DNA from: Cymodocea nodosa
Taxonomy: Eukaryota > Streptophyta > Magnoliopsida > Alismatales > Cymodoceaceae
Reading direction: 5' to 3'
Assembly: GCA_036874045.1 (NCBI GenBank)
Contig: CM072339.1
Location: forward strand, 6,517,501-6,581,500
DNA length: 64,000 nucleotides
Shown: positions 35,070 through 46,727 of the stretch, one piece after another
Numbering within the stretch: the first letter of the stretch is position 1
Layout: each line of letters begins with the position of its first letter
Notes under the pieces: generated by a model
The model's input: the letters and a program-made list of their open reading frames with translations, nothing else
Told to the model about the DNA's origin: nothing
The model's database searches: none
Position numbers and translations under genes: made by a program

Positions 35070-36609
35070 TGTAGGATCGTATGGCTACACAAGAGGGGGG
35101 TGAATTGTGTTTTTCAACTTTTTTCGATTATAATTGAAACTTCAATACTTAAAAACATGTCGAGACATTGTTTTCATAAAATCATTTTTATTCAAGGTTT
35201 CAATTACAATATACAATTTAATTCTCCTCTGAAATTGTAGATGTAATTATATATCGATATTATGTTGCATCTATACAATTTCATAACTACAAATAGAGAA
35301 AACTAATTTATGGAATTTAAAACATTTCTCCCTATTTGAGATCTTTCTTCTTCTTCTTTCTTCTTCAGCAATTCTTCAGTGACGAATATCTTGTCTTTTT
35401 ATGCTTCACTGAATTTGCTTTCTTCTGATACTTCAAATCTTCAGTGACGTAAATCTTACCTTTTTATGCTTCACTGAACTTTCTTCCACTTGAGAGTTTT
35501 TCCCTGAAGAGGTGTTTTTGATCCTTGAAAAGATTTTTCGTTTTGTGTGTAGAGATAGTTTGATCAACGAGAACTCTATGCCTTTTATACAATATGTTAA
35601 TTTCATGCATATCCTCCACGTTTAATCACTACTAGTTTTCCACTTCTTCACGTCTTTTCTTTTTCCTTCATCGAAACACACACGTTCTGACCCATGTTTA
35701 CATTTCGAATTTTCTTTAATCATCAGTCTTGGATCTCTAAAAAATTTCCTGCAAAATAAACTTTCTCTTCCAAAATTTTTCATCAAGTGTAATAAGAAGT
35801 CATTACTTTAATGTTAACTAAACGAGTAACACAAGTAGATATTAACTTAACCTTTCTAACTTAACGAGTTCCTTATGTACCATTTCACGTGACAAGTACT
35901 GTAGCTAACTTAACGAACTAAGTCCATGGTGTTACGCTAACTCAACGAACCATCTTCGTTGTGTTAAAATAACTCAATGAACTAGTAATAAACAAATGTT
36001 TTTATAATAAGAATTTTACCACGTGCAAAAATAACAACTTAAGTTTTATAACGCTAACCTAATACATTACCTTAGTGTTCAATATAACAACTCAACGTGT
36101 TTAATTATGCTAACTTAATGAGTTAAACATGAGCACCTCACGTAATACTATATAACATTCGTAACTTATAATTTCACTACGTGTATAACACTAACTTAAC
36201 AAGTTCGTCTCTTCTTTTACTCACTAACTTAACGAGTTCTCACGTAACATATTTTAACCTTTAAGCCTCTAACTTAACGAGTTCTCACGTGACCTCTATA
36301 CAAATAACACTCTAACTTAACGAATTGTCTAAACGTGCACTATTCATGATACAGAAGATATAACTTTAAAACATATCATGCTTTCAATAAAAACACACGT
36401 TAACTTAACGTTTAGTTAAATGACAAATTAATGCAATGAAATGACTAGTTATTAACTTGGTATAATTTCAGATCCAATACAGACAAGTATTTGTCAATAA
36501 GCTTTTTCTGTATTAATTAATGATTTTCATTTCTTTTCACAAGCAATAGTAATTGAGCAAATATGATTATTTTCATTCAGCACACATCATCAAAACAAAA
36601 TATTCAACA
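35070..36609 (-). repeat. C1 5' LTR
   Basis: This LTR of 1540 bases starts TGTTGAATATTTTG at 36609 and ends GATCCTACA at 35070. Boxes of the TAACTTAACGAGTT type lie at 35840-36330. It is followed by the ACACA target copy. Confidence 0.92.
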
Positions 36610-37056
36610 ACACATGTCCTCAATAAGTTTTATGCTAAAAAGGGATTTCAGATACTTGTAAACCTAACTATCCGATGCTCAAACACATTTCGGATAATTA
36701 GCATCTAACTTACCGAAAAATTCACTTAAGTCATATATTAAGGTTACAACACGTGTCCTTCAGGAAATAATAAAGTATTCTTTAAACGTTTAAAACATAA
36801 TTGTTCAATACATAAAATGTAACTCTCTAAAATAACAAACATTTCGGATACTTAGGAATTACAAAGCTTGTAACTCATCGACAATGCAGCAATATACTTA
36901 ATTAACACTAATTCCTTGAAATTATGCAGATTCTTTCATTAAAGCATATAATAGTGCAATTATAACATAATGACTTAATTCTCATATAATAAACTAAATA
37001 TAATGCAATTAACCATTATTTAACCGTTAATATTATACACTTTTTCATTCTAAACA
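36610..37056 (-). repeat. Athila-2 LTR, outer part
   Basis: This continues the LTR interrupted at 24866 and ends with TGTTTAGAATG (minus strand) at 37056, as in Athila-A. Boxes CCTAACTATCCGATGC and CACGTGTCCTTCAGG match 7130-7270. It interrupts C3, with expected target copy AGCTA (37057-37061). Confidence 0.82.
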
Positions 37057-37883
37057 AGCTATAGTACATGTCTCGTGAATTGGTACATGATGAACTCGTT
37101 AAGTTAGATACGTTAAGTTATAAATCTACTTATTTTACTCGTTTAGTTAACATTAACACAACGACTTGTTATTACACTTGATAAAAAATTTTGGACGAGA
37201 AAGTTTTTTTTGCAGGAAATTTTTCAAATATTCAGGATTAATGATTAAAGAAAATTCTGAAGGAAATGTGAATCAAAACATGTGTATTTCGATGAAGGAA
37301 AAAGAGGAGATGTGAAGAGTGGAAGACTGATTATGGATAAACATGGAAGATATGCATGAAACAGAAATACAATATAAAAGGCATAGAATTCTCATTGATC
37401 AAATTATCTTTGCACACCAAATGAAATATATTTTCAATGATCAAACACCTCTCTAGGGAAAAACTCTCAGATAAAAGAAAATTTGTTGAAGAAGAGAAAG
37501 TTAGATATATGTCACTAAAGATTTGAAAAATTAGAAGAAAGTAAATTTGGTGAAGCAAAGAAAGTCAGGTATTTGTCACTAAAGAATTGCAAAAGAAGAA
37601 GAAGAAGAAGAAAATCTCAAATAGTGAGAAATGTTTTAAATTTCACAAATTAGTTTTCTTTGTTTGAAGTTATGAAATTGATTAGATGAAACATGGTATC
37701 ATTATATAATTGCATCTATAATTTCTAAGGAGAATTGAATTGTATATTGTAATTGAAACCTTGAATAAAATGATTTGACAAAAACAGTGTCTCAACTTAT
37801 TTTTAATTTTGAAATTTCAATTATAATTGAAAATGTTGAAAAACACAATTCACCCCCCTCTTATGTAGCCATTCGATCCTACA
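37057..37883 (+). repeat. C3, right part of a Sirevirus C LTR
   Basis: From AGCTATAGTAC it follows the C2 LTR from about 23155 to its end, CGATCCTACA. The left part is missing because Athila-2 begins there. It interrupts an Athila LTR on the right, with expected target copy ATGGT. Confidence 0.82.
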
Positions 37884-38200
37884 ATGGTTGTATTCTATTG
37901 CAAACTACAATTCTAATTTAAGATTACCTGAGAGCTTGTTGAGTTGAGTAAACATAACTCAACGAGGTAAGTCTGTTGAGTTAACTGTAAATCAATGGAG
38001 TGAGCATATTGTGCATATACATTATATTCTAGCTATGAAAATTTATTAAGCAAAGTGATTTCGACAATTCTTTGTGGGTTCGACCTGTACTTGCACACTT
38101 ATACAATAGATGTTGTACACTTGCAGTTAATTTAATGGATTGGATTTGATATCTTGTTTGTGAAAATTACTTGTTACTTATAAAAAAAATACACTTAAGC
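37884..38200 (+). repeat. Athila-4 LTR, 3' part
   Basis: ATGGTTG, boxes GTTGAGTTGAGTAAACATAACTCAACG and the landmark GGTTCGACCTGTACTTGCAC match the Athila solo LTR from about 17413 to its end. No primer site follows, so it is a solo LTR or an outer end. The right boundary is approximate. Confidence 0.7.
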
Positions 38201-39058
38201 AAACAAGACAAGATTCCAAATCCAAACGAAGCTTGGTACATGAGATTTTTTGTGGTGTTTTTGACCAATAATGTTACTATACAATTATTATTCCTTTGAT
38301 CAACATTAGTATTAAGGGAATCTTGTCAGACTTTCTTAGTTGCTAGTAGTTAAGCTGAATGCATGAGTAAACCAAGAACTTATTGATCAATTGAACATCT
38401 AATCAAAATCCTTGTTGTCAATTGGATTAGAAATATGCCTAAGCCAATTGTGGATTTTCATTGTTGTGTCATGTGTTTAAAAATAACTAAAAATAATGCT
38501 CTTGAATTCTTTGTTAAGACCTAACTAAGTAATACCTCATAATGGATCATTCTTTGTGATTCTATTTTCTTTAAATAATTTGATACATTGTGAAAATTCA
38601 TTACAAGGCCTAGATTTGATTGTATGCAACAATAATCTAATAATGAAGTAATTTTCTCCTATTACAAATGAATCGTTAAACAATTGCCTTAAAAGATCTA
38701 CAAATTTTATGCCCTTATGTCAAAATTCTTGTAATTTGGCTTACATTGCAAAACAATATATAAAAAATAGTTGATAAACATGAAAATCATCGTAATATAA
38801 AAAAAATAAACAAGAGTTAAATTACCAAAGTGGCATTAATTTTATGTCTCAAATTTGTTAGTTCATTGTAGATAATTAAAGATTCCAACAATAAATACTT
38901 GTAGATTTTCATGTTATGTCATGTGTTTAAAGGGTTACTAATTGTTACTAACAATTTTTTCTATATGATGTATTTTGTTAGAGCACATGTCATTCACATA
39001 TACTTATTTTATCTTTTCACCTTACACCATCACCAAAATTGAACACAGTACAAGAAAT
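38201..39058. other. Unassigned AT-rich sequence left of the Harbinger ORFs
   Basis: No gene, LTR or box was recognised. It may be the subterminal part of the Harbinger transposon or host DNA. Confidence 0.4.
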
Positions 39059-40033
39059 ATGGCCTATGAAAAAAGGAAATATGTGAATTGGAGCACAAAA
39101 CAAGATGAAATTTTTTTAGGTATATTAATAGTAGAAATCAAAGAAGAAAATGCAAAACAACAAGATGGTAAGCTTAAAGCAAAGACATGGATAAAGGTGA
39201 TTGTTGAATACAATACTCAAACAAATGTCAATGTTGAGAAAAAACATGTGGAAAGTAGAATGAAAACTTGGAGGACCATGTATAAAAATTATACAAAGAT
39301 TTCAAAGCAAAGTGGATGGGGGTGGGATTATATTCGTGGTCATATTGATATACCAAAGGAAATATAGGATGAATTTGTTCAAGTACATAAATATTTTATA
39401 TTGTTACCTTGAATACATTTTCACTTCAACTTGTTACTAATAGTGGACTATTTATATGTTTTCTTTGTAGCAACATCTAGAATGTAAATCATATGTAGGA
39501 AAGCCATGTCCTATCTATGATGACTTATATATAGTATTTGATGGCAATATGGCTACTAGAGTGAATAGTCAAATTCCCCAAGATGTATAAGAAACACAAG
39601 AAAAGGGAACTCCAGAACCTAAAGACCCCATTCCTATTTTTAGTACTCAACTTCCTCCATCAATTCCTGAATTTGAAGAGGGCACTAGAAGCCCTAGCCC
39701 TTGTAATGTGGAGCAGATATTTAGTACAAAGGCATGGAAAAGAGCTCGACCACATGTAGAATCTTCTCAATATATTGCAAAGTCAATGAATGAAATAAGT
39801 AGACCTATGAAAAAGTTTGTGGAATAGGATGACCTATCTTATCAAAAGTTTTCATTAAGAATAGAAATAGAACAATGTGTTCCTTACTTGATGAAATTGG
39901 AAGGTCTTACTAGGGGGAAAAATTTGCTGGGGTACAGTTGCTAGAAACTGAGATGAAAAGAGCTATTTTCCTATCAGTAGAGACTGATGCAGATCAGATT
40001 GAATGGGTGCAGTACAATGTGAAGGATAAGTGA
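39059..40033 (+). pseudogene. Harbinger Myb/SANT-like ORF1
   Basis: Exon 1 starts MAYEKRKYVNWSTKQDEIFLG and has the Myb/SANT-like pattern (W at NW, TWRTMYKNYTKI, SGWGWD). In autonomous Harbinger elements this protein binds the transposon ends and imports the transposase. An in-frame TAG at 39366 falls where the family has a conserved Trp (...PKEI-W-DEF). An intron of about 90 bases (donor near 39386, acceptor TTTGTAG near 39470) leads to exon 2, QHLECKSYVGKPCPIYDDLYIVF. A TAA after PQDV and a TAG near 39826 lie in the tail. The last stop is at 40031-40033. Confidence 0.75.
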
Positions 40034-40167
40034 ATTGTTTTATTATGTTTAGAATAATATGTGAACTCTTCAGTTGTATTATGTTTTTATATTAGTTGTC
40101 TTTAGAAGTAGTGAACATGTTATATTCTATTTTTTCCCTAATTATGAAACTTAGGAATGTTTCTATT

Positions 40168-40455
40168 GTTGATATTTGAAAAGTGTGTAGTGGTTGAAAT
40201 GTTTAGCAGGTTATTACATTATATGTTGATATTTGAGTGTTGAAATGTTTAGCAAGTTATTACATTACATGTTAATATTTGAGTGTTGAATGGTTTAGTA
40301 GGTTATTACATTATATGTTGATATTTGAGTGTTGAAATGTTTGGCAAGTTATTACATTATATGTTGATATTTGAGTGTTAAATTGTTTAGCAAGTTTTTA
40401 CATTATATGTTGATATTTGAGTGTTGAATTATTTGGTAGGTTATTTTACATATGG
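40168..40455. repeat. 46-bp minisatellite, five full units
   Basis: The unit TTGATATTTGAGTGTTGAAA plus a GTTTAGCAAGTTATTACATTATATG tail repeats exactly every 46 bases, starting at 40226, 40272, 40318, 40364 and 40410. A degenerate unit precedes it from about 40168. It fills the gap between the two Harbinger genes. Confidence 0.93.
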
Positions 40456-41770
40456 AAAACAAAAGAGAACGAGATGAAAGGAGACGACAAAGACAGCATA
40501 GGTTGCTAATGTTGATTCTACAAACATGTGGATTAGTAAAACAATATACTATAGATATTACTCCAAACGTAATAAAATAGATCTACAGTAGAGAACGACA
40601 ATGATATATCTTGAGATTGTTAGTCTTATCACTACCTCACCAAGCATATCATTGTCGAAAAATATATTGAATGAGTCAACATGTTTTTCAAAAATTCTAT
40701 GAATTACTTGGAAGACAAAGGGTAATATAAGATAGTTGAAGTGTTACTATTGAGGAGAAACTAGCGATTTTTCTTGTCACAGTTGGATAAAACCAAAGAT
40801 ATGGAGTTGCCACTAGTGTTTTCATCATTTCACTTAGATAGTTAGCACATATTTCAATGAGATTGTAAATGCTATCTATAGAATACAAGATTTACTTAGA
40901 GTGAAGCCTTCATTATCAACAAATAGTAGAATTCAAAATGATTTGAATGTCTTCCCATATTTTAAGGTAAGATGTGAATTTCATTTTATTCAAATTTTAA
41001 AAAGTTGACATTGTATTACTAACATTCTATTTGATTTTTCAATGTAGGATTGCATTGGTGCTATTAATGGTATACATGTAAATGTGACAATTTATGGAGA
41101 AGACAATGTGAGATATAAGAATAAGAAGGGAGAATTAACATAAAATGTATTAGCAACTTGTAACTTTGATATAAAAATTACGTATGTACTTGTAGGATGG
41201 GAAGGATTAGCTACAGATACAAGGATCTTACAAGATGCTATTTCCTAACCTTATGGGCTTCAAGTCCCACTTGGTATGGTATAATTGTGTACATTTTTAA
41301 TAATTTTAGATATTGGTTTATTGAAATTGCTGAATATTATAGTGTATTATGCAAGTAAGTTTTATTTGGTAGATGTAGGCTTCCCAAATCGTTCCAAATT
41401 TATTTCTCTATTTCGTGGTATGTAATATCTTTTATCGGAATATGATTAGAATCGTGCTCTAAATAATGCAGTAAAGAATTTTAATTACAAACACTCTCAA
41501 TTAAAGAATGTAATTGAACATACATTTGGAGTGATCAAACATCAATTTACTATTTTACGAGGTTACATGTCATATCTATTTCAAACACAAGTTAAGATTG
41601 TATTAGCATATTTTTTTATACACAATTTCATTAGAAGAGCAGATCAAGAAAACTTACTTCAAAATCTAGTAGATGAATTGGTTGAAGCAAATGTTGATAT
41701 GTTTGAGAAACCTATTGATAATGTTGTTGAAAAAAGTATAAGTTGTTCTAGTAATATGAGTATAGAATAA
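40452..41770 (+). pseudogene. Harbinger DDE transposase
   Basis: It starts MENKRERDERRRQRQHRLLM. After an intron at 40967-41047 (GTAAG...TGTAG) comes DCIGAINGIHVNV, where the family has DGTH: the first catalytic Asp is Asn here (AAT, 41066-41068). The second Asp is present in LVDVGFPN (near 41370) and the Glu in NVIEHTFGVIK (about 41510-41540). A second intron lies around 41270-41360. The C-terminal stretch YFFIHNFIRRADQE is typical of HARBI1-like proteins. Several in-frame stops occur in the N-terminal third. Such enzymes cut and paste the element; this one cannot. Confidence 0.85.
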
Positions 41771-43422
41771 AGAAAAAGAATAGTTGATAGGAAACAAAAT
41801 TATATTATGTATTCCATGTGGAAAAGAAATTGAAATGTTGTTTGTTGAAACATTTGATCTAATGAATTATGTTTGCGATGAAAAGTTTATTCATAACAAA
41901 ATAATTAATATATAGTCTATTATTTAAAATATTACTTTCAAGTTGTACTATTATTTACTATTTCAAAAAATTATTAAAAATTATATTTCTCATCATTTCA
42001 TATTATATACAAATACGTCAAAATTTCATGTTATTTTTCATTATTTCATTTTCTATTCTATACAAACACATCAAACTTTTTTATAATTTCTTGTAATTTC
42101 CTAATATATAAAAATGCGTAAACTTTCCTATCATTTCTCAAGTTTTCCATTTTCAACAATTTCCATGATTTCCTTTCTCGACAAGAATTGTGCACAAATA
42201 CCCCTTAAAATGCTCATTTGTACGAGGACTCCAAAACTTTCTTACTTAAGTAAAAATATTCAATATTCTATTACATGAGCAATCCAACGCTCTACTACAA
42301 GAGCAGTCAAAATTTGAAAGGCGATATGCTCCGTTACATATGAGCATGGAATTCTTGCTACCATAAAATTTCTTTTTCCAATTGTTATTTTTAATGTAAG
42401 TATGAATGTTATTGTGTTAAAATCTTTTTCTTAATTATATATAGCTATTATTTATGATATTTTTCGTGGTAATTAATGAATTTTCATCAAAAATAATTCG
42501 AGAGAAATCTAAAATGAACAAGTACTTAATAAATATAAATTAATTTTAAAAGCGTAAAAGATCTTACGTAAACAATAGTCGGTAAAGAAGTAATTGAATA
42601 ATAACCCAGAAAAGATGGATGCCTGTGTTGTCTACCTGCCACATAGTATGTGTCATGAGCGCATGCAGATCGATTAGGCAAGGGAATATTTGTTGCACGG
42701 TTGTACCAGATAAATGTATATATTCAATGCCGTCTTCCCTTTCTCAGTGATAAGAGAAATTTAAAGTATTTGCTAGTGATTTCCTTCGTGGAGACAATAA
42801 TGGTACAAGAAAACATATATAAACAAGTATCAAGTTAGACCTGATCGACCATTTTAAAATAGGGATTATGGATGGCTTTAGAATTTTTTTTAATCATGCA
42901 AATTAAACCTGCTCATCATGCACCAGTCAAATTAATAATATTATTATCTTTTCTGGTTGGTAGAGTTGGCACGGGTGGTTCATGGTTCTTATTATAAACA
43001 AATTCTAGCTTGACGCTTCTGCTAATTAATTTAAAGAAAAAGTCATCAACCTAATGATGCCAAACACGTTATCGCTTGGTTTGGATTTAGAAATTGGTGC
43101 ATATACCTATGAATCATGCATGCGGACCACATAATTATATATCAACCATCAGCAAGTTTGTTCAAAAGTGAAAGTATTCAACGTCACGGAAACCTAACAC
43201 ATGCACACGCATTGGGCTGATGGAGAGGGCAATCTCGTTTACCCTTGTCCATCTTTGCAACGATCGAGGTACAAATTACACACACATATCCGAAGCCGGA
43301 GGGAATCAAGGTGATCAGGTGAACCAAAGAGATCAGACATGCATGCCTGCCCTGATCAGTGCAGAAAGCCATGGCATAATGGTTGATTCCTCCTTCACCA
43401 AATACCTAGCTACCACCCGTTC
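41771..43422. other. Unassigned sequence, possibly single-copy
   Basis: From about 42200 the base composition becomes less AT-rich and the LTR boxes are absent, so this may be original host DNA. No gene with recognisable protein similarity was seen on either strand. Confidence 0.4.
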
Positions 43423-43572
43423 TCATGGATGCACCTCACTGATCATCTCCTCCAGGCTTCTTAAATTATCAGCCCTAGCTACCTCTCTCACATCATATGG
43501 GCTTAATTCCTTACAATGCCGAAGTAAGAAGACAAGAAGGAAGAAGCCAGAGATGGTGGACAGGACCATCAT
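43423..43572 (-). CDS. Possible 49-codon ORF, unknown
   Basis: The minus strand encodes MMVLSTISGFFLLVFLLRHC, then a charged tail KELSPYDVREVARADNLRSL and EEMISEVHP. It has a hydrophobic N-terminal segment that could be a signal anchor and an amphipathic acidic tail. It lies in the least repetitive part of the window. I do not recognise a family. It could be a real micropeptide, the last exon of an unseen gene, or chance. A 156-codon ORF overlaps on the other strand (43220-43690) and is equally unrecognised. Confidence 0.25.
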   Translation of the reverse strand: MMVLSTISGFFLLVFLLRHCKELSPYDVREVARADNLRSLEEMISEVHP

Positions 43573-44129
43573 CACCCTCCATATTTACAGTAGGTTGAAG
43601 ACACCATCCACACAACTCAGTTTGATATCAACTCCTCACCACCAAGATGATGATGGAAATGAATTCTACTACTTAAACCTTAAATCTTAAATACTAAAAC
43701 AGAAAAAGGAATGACTTTTTTCTGTTTGTATTAATAAATATCATTTTCATTCATCGTTATCAGATATTATGGTGTACGGAGAAGGGAGATTTTTGCGTGG
43801 GTTGTTAGTCTTTTCAACTGCTTGGGTTGAGCATTTCATACTTTGAGATTATTTTAGTGGTGATAAAAAATTCTCAAACTTTTACTATTTAATCTCTTGT
43901 GGCGTACGTAGGTTTGAGTTTTTAAACTTGTACTTGTGGTTGAATTTTTTACTTCAGTGTCAAAAAAAATTAATATAGAAGTCATTGATCAACGAGTCAA
44001 AAATACTAATGATAAAATTGGATTACTTCCACATTTTTCTCTCTAATGTTGTTTTCTTTCTCTTTAAAATTAATCTATTTGATTGCCTCGCTACTTTGAT
44101 GGGACACATGGCCAGCAGAGGACCTCACC
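43573..44129. other. No feature recognised
   Basis: This is AT-rich sequence with no repeat boxes and no convincing coding potential. Confidence 0.5.
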
Positions 44130-44540
44130 CCAAGGCAATCGTGTTCAATCATGAAGATTGGTGCCGACGGCCACAATGCGATGGTAATGGTGATGGTTAC
44201 AGGTAACGGCTTATTCCACCTCGAGGAGTTCCCCGATTGGCTGGTTGAAGTTCAATGCATCTTCGATTATATGGAGGTTGAGGAGAGGCGTAAGATAAAG
44301 CTAGTAGCTTGTAAGTTGAAGGGGGAAGCTTTTGCATGGTGGCAGTAGATCTTGTTGAAATGAGCTCGCCAATAGAAGGAGCCCATTCATTTCTGGTAGA
44401 AGATGAAGAAATTATTACACAAGCATTTCTTATTGGTTGATTAAGAATAAGTTCTCTTCCAACTTTAGTAGCGTAGGCAAGGGTTGAGATCGGTCGGAGA
44501 ATATACAAGAATTTTATCATTTGGCGTTGTGCGATTGTTA
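44130..44540 (+). pseudogene. Ty3/gypsy gag scrap
   Basis: The plus strand encodes EEFPDWLVEVQCIFDYMEVE and KIKLVACKLKGEAFAWWQ, the core of the Retrotrans_gag domain as in chromovirus-type gypsy elements, with traces of the rest up to about 44530. No other part of the element is near. It is an isolated, broken fossil. Confidence 0.75.
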
Positions 44541-45180
44541 AGATTGATAGATTTACTAAATGAGGGTGAATGATGATTTTGATATTAATTGTAAATTTTA
44601 ATGAATTAACAAAATAGTTAATTTATCCTTTAATGTAATAATTAAAATTGAACATACAAGATAGAAAAGATAAATTATATAAAGAGAATTTTAATTAGTT
44701 TACCATTAACGATTAGTTCACTCTTAAGTATGACTTAGACTTTGTTGTGTCAACACTTATAATATAAATTTTTAGGTTGAAGTTAAAATCAACCATATCT
44801 AATGAGCTTTCAAGTACAATCTTTGAATCAATTTTTTTTTTTTTTAAGGTAATACTTGATAAACACTAAAATAGCTTGATGAATATTAAGAGTATCTATG
44901 TAGGTGATAGCAGGTGATACTCCATGGACACTTAAAAGGTGATAGCAGGTGATACTCCATGGACACTTAAATAGTTATCTTCCAAACATTCCTAACTAGT
45001 TAGATAACATGTGATTTTTAGATAAGTGCACACACCTAATGTGTGCCTACACCTAAACAAAGCCAATACTACTGCTCATGAGTACTACACAAGAATTTCT
45101 CAAATAGTCACTCATTTTGGTACTGCTCCCACCCAAACATGATTAACTCTAAAGTTCTTACAAGAGTGGGTGTTTAGTAG
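44541..45180. other. Unassigned AT-rich stretch with a 35-bp direct duplication
   Basis: AGGTGATAGCAGGTGATACT... occurs twice in direct tandem at 44902 and 44937 (35-bp spacing, ending near 44971). Nothing else was recognised. Confidence 0.6.
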
Positions 45181-45659
45181 TAGCTTTGAATCAATTTTAA
45201 TTTAAAGCTTTCATGTCGAAGTTTCTAATCCATAGTAATTGAAGTTTCAACAAGTTGAAACTTTTAACTAACAATTTCTTTTTGTATCAAAGTTTAAGCA
45301 TGTGGAGAGCTTTGATGTTGATTCTTCAACTTTTGAAAATCTATGTTGATGTTCTTCAAAAGTATTCTTTGTATTTTGTATATTTTTCTCATCTGTTGCT
45401 CAAGTAATTAGATAATTCTACCAAAATAATCTTTAACTATTTAAGATATAGTATAATGTGGTGTTTATCTAAACATAACAAACTTACTCTATTATGTTTA
45501 GACTTATTCTCTTTTCAATCAATAACTTCTATGTGCATAAAAGATAAATACAACATATTTATTTCATTGACTTTACTTAAATGCTATGAATTCCTTGTAG
45601 AGTTTGCGTAAACCTTACAATTTTTTTCCATTGGGTTTTCCCTTCAGTCTTAGTCTTGT

Positions 45660-45893
45660 ATTCAATTTAAGTTCATTGAGTTTGACTAAATATCATGAAC
45701 TTACTTTGTTGAGTTTGTGTTGTTCATGTCAACCTATATTTAACTTAAGTTTGTTGAGTTTGGGTAAACATTACGAATTTACTTTGTTGAGTTTGTATTG
45801 TCCATCTCAACTTGTATTCAACTTAAGTCCGTTGAGTCTACATAAATACTATGACTCATCATGTGGTTTATATAAACCTAACAAACTTGTTGA
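45660..45893. repeat. Three 78-bp tandem units built on decayed LTR boxes
   Basis: Units start at 45660, 45738 and 45816, exactly 78 bases apart. Each contains ACTTAAGTnnGTTGAGTnT and most have a second TTTGTTGAGTTTG. They are decayed relatives of the GTTGAGTTA boxes, arranged in tandem within the G 3' LTR. Confidence 0.8.
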
Positions 45894-46139
45894 GTTTGTC
45901 CTTGTGTTTTTATTGCCTATAAGTTCACTGAGACTACATAAATACCATAAACTTACTTTGTTGTCTTTAATTGTTCTTCTGAACTATTGGCACATTAAGT
46001 CTCTAATTTCTTCAATGGTCCTAGTGCATGATTTCTGCTATTGGTATATTGCCATAAATTGTCTTTCTAACTTTTCTTTATACCTATGAAATACATAATC
46101 ACCTTACATAAGTTTTTACTTTAAAAAAATATAGAGGTT

Positions 46140-46727
46140 CTTTTAATTTCTTTATTTTTGATAATGATGAAAAATTTTACAATTATTACATGCATTTCAC
46201 TCTTTAAAAAAATATTATACATGAGTAGCACATAGAATATAGATGTTTACAAATGTTGCAAAAGATTCACAAGTAAATTCTCCCTTATTTTGCATAAGTA
46301 TTGCACATATTCTATAGGCTTCAACTTCTTTCTATCTAATACTAATTTATATTATTTGTCTTTCATAAAGTTTACTTTTTCTCCCCTATTTGTATGCATC
46401 ATCTCTCCCCTTGGTTGCATAACTTCTCCTTTTTCTTTTCCATAATCTCTCTCCCTTATTGTATAATCTCTCCCCCTTTTTTGTCATTACACAAAAGGAG
46501 GTTAGAATTTCTCTTCTAATATATGCATAGCTAATTGTTTCACCCAATGCTAAATAGGAATACCACTTGTCAATTTAAGTATGTTGATTGATATTAATTG
46601 TGAACCAACAAAGGCTAGCTCACCCTATCTGGTAGCTCCCCATGTGTTCCTACATAAAAGAGGTTAGATAAAGAACAAGTTCCAAGTGGTGAGCTTGTGT
46701 GTTATGCACAAGAATAAACACATATAG
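46140..46727 (-). other. G polypurine tracts and tail
   Basis: Polypyrimidine blocks CTCTCCCCCTTTTTTGTCATT (near 46465-46485) and two or three shorter ones from 46375 correspond to the multiple tracts of F (49880-50155). The TTTTTGATAATGATGAAAAA stretch at about 46155 marks the LTR edge as in F. The sequence stops at the H insertion. Confidence 0.6.

Larger units (their letters stand above)
24867..36609 (-). mobile_element. C1, Sirevirus C with both LTRs and TSD ACACA
   Basis: This is a structurally whole 11.7-kb Sirevirus on the minus strand with two LTRs of 1547 and 1540 bases. It has an iMet primer site, gag, protease, integrase, RT/RNase H, an env-position ORF, a box cluster and several polypurine tracts. 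It is flanked by ACACA on both sides (24862-24866, 36610-36614) and lies in an Athila LTR. About 15 differences in 340 aligned LTR bases (near 4.4%, by hand) suggest an age of one to a few million years at usual plant rates. Its coding regions have several breaks. Confidence 0.92.
38960..42190 (+). mobile_element. Decayed PIF/Harbinger DNA transposon, ends not defined
   Basis: Two plus-strand genes typical of PIF/Harbinger stand together: a Myb/SANT-like ORF (39059-40033) and a DDE transposase (40452-41770). I found no convincing terminal inverted repeats. The right side (41980-42180) has runs like ACAAATACGTCAAAATTTC and ACAAACACATCAAACTTT, often seen in subterminal regions. Both genes carry inactivating changes, so the copy is not autonomous. 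Confidence 0.75.

Noticed and set aside
40168-40455. Regularly spaced repeats resembling a CRISPR array
   Set aside because: The 46-bp units are contiguous without unique spacers, and the setting is a plant transposon.
43220-43690. Plus-strand ORF of 156 codons in the low-repeat island
   Set aside because: No recognisable domain, unusual composition and overlap with an equally plausible short ORF on the other strand; not enough to call a gene.
45604-46089. Plus-strand ORF of 161 codons with LSL-rich repeats
   Set aside because: It is a reading of the 78-bp tandem units in the G LTR, in no known frame of the element.
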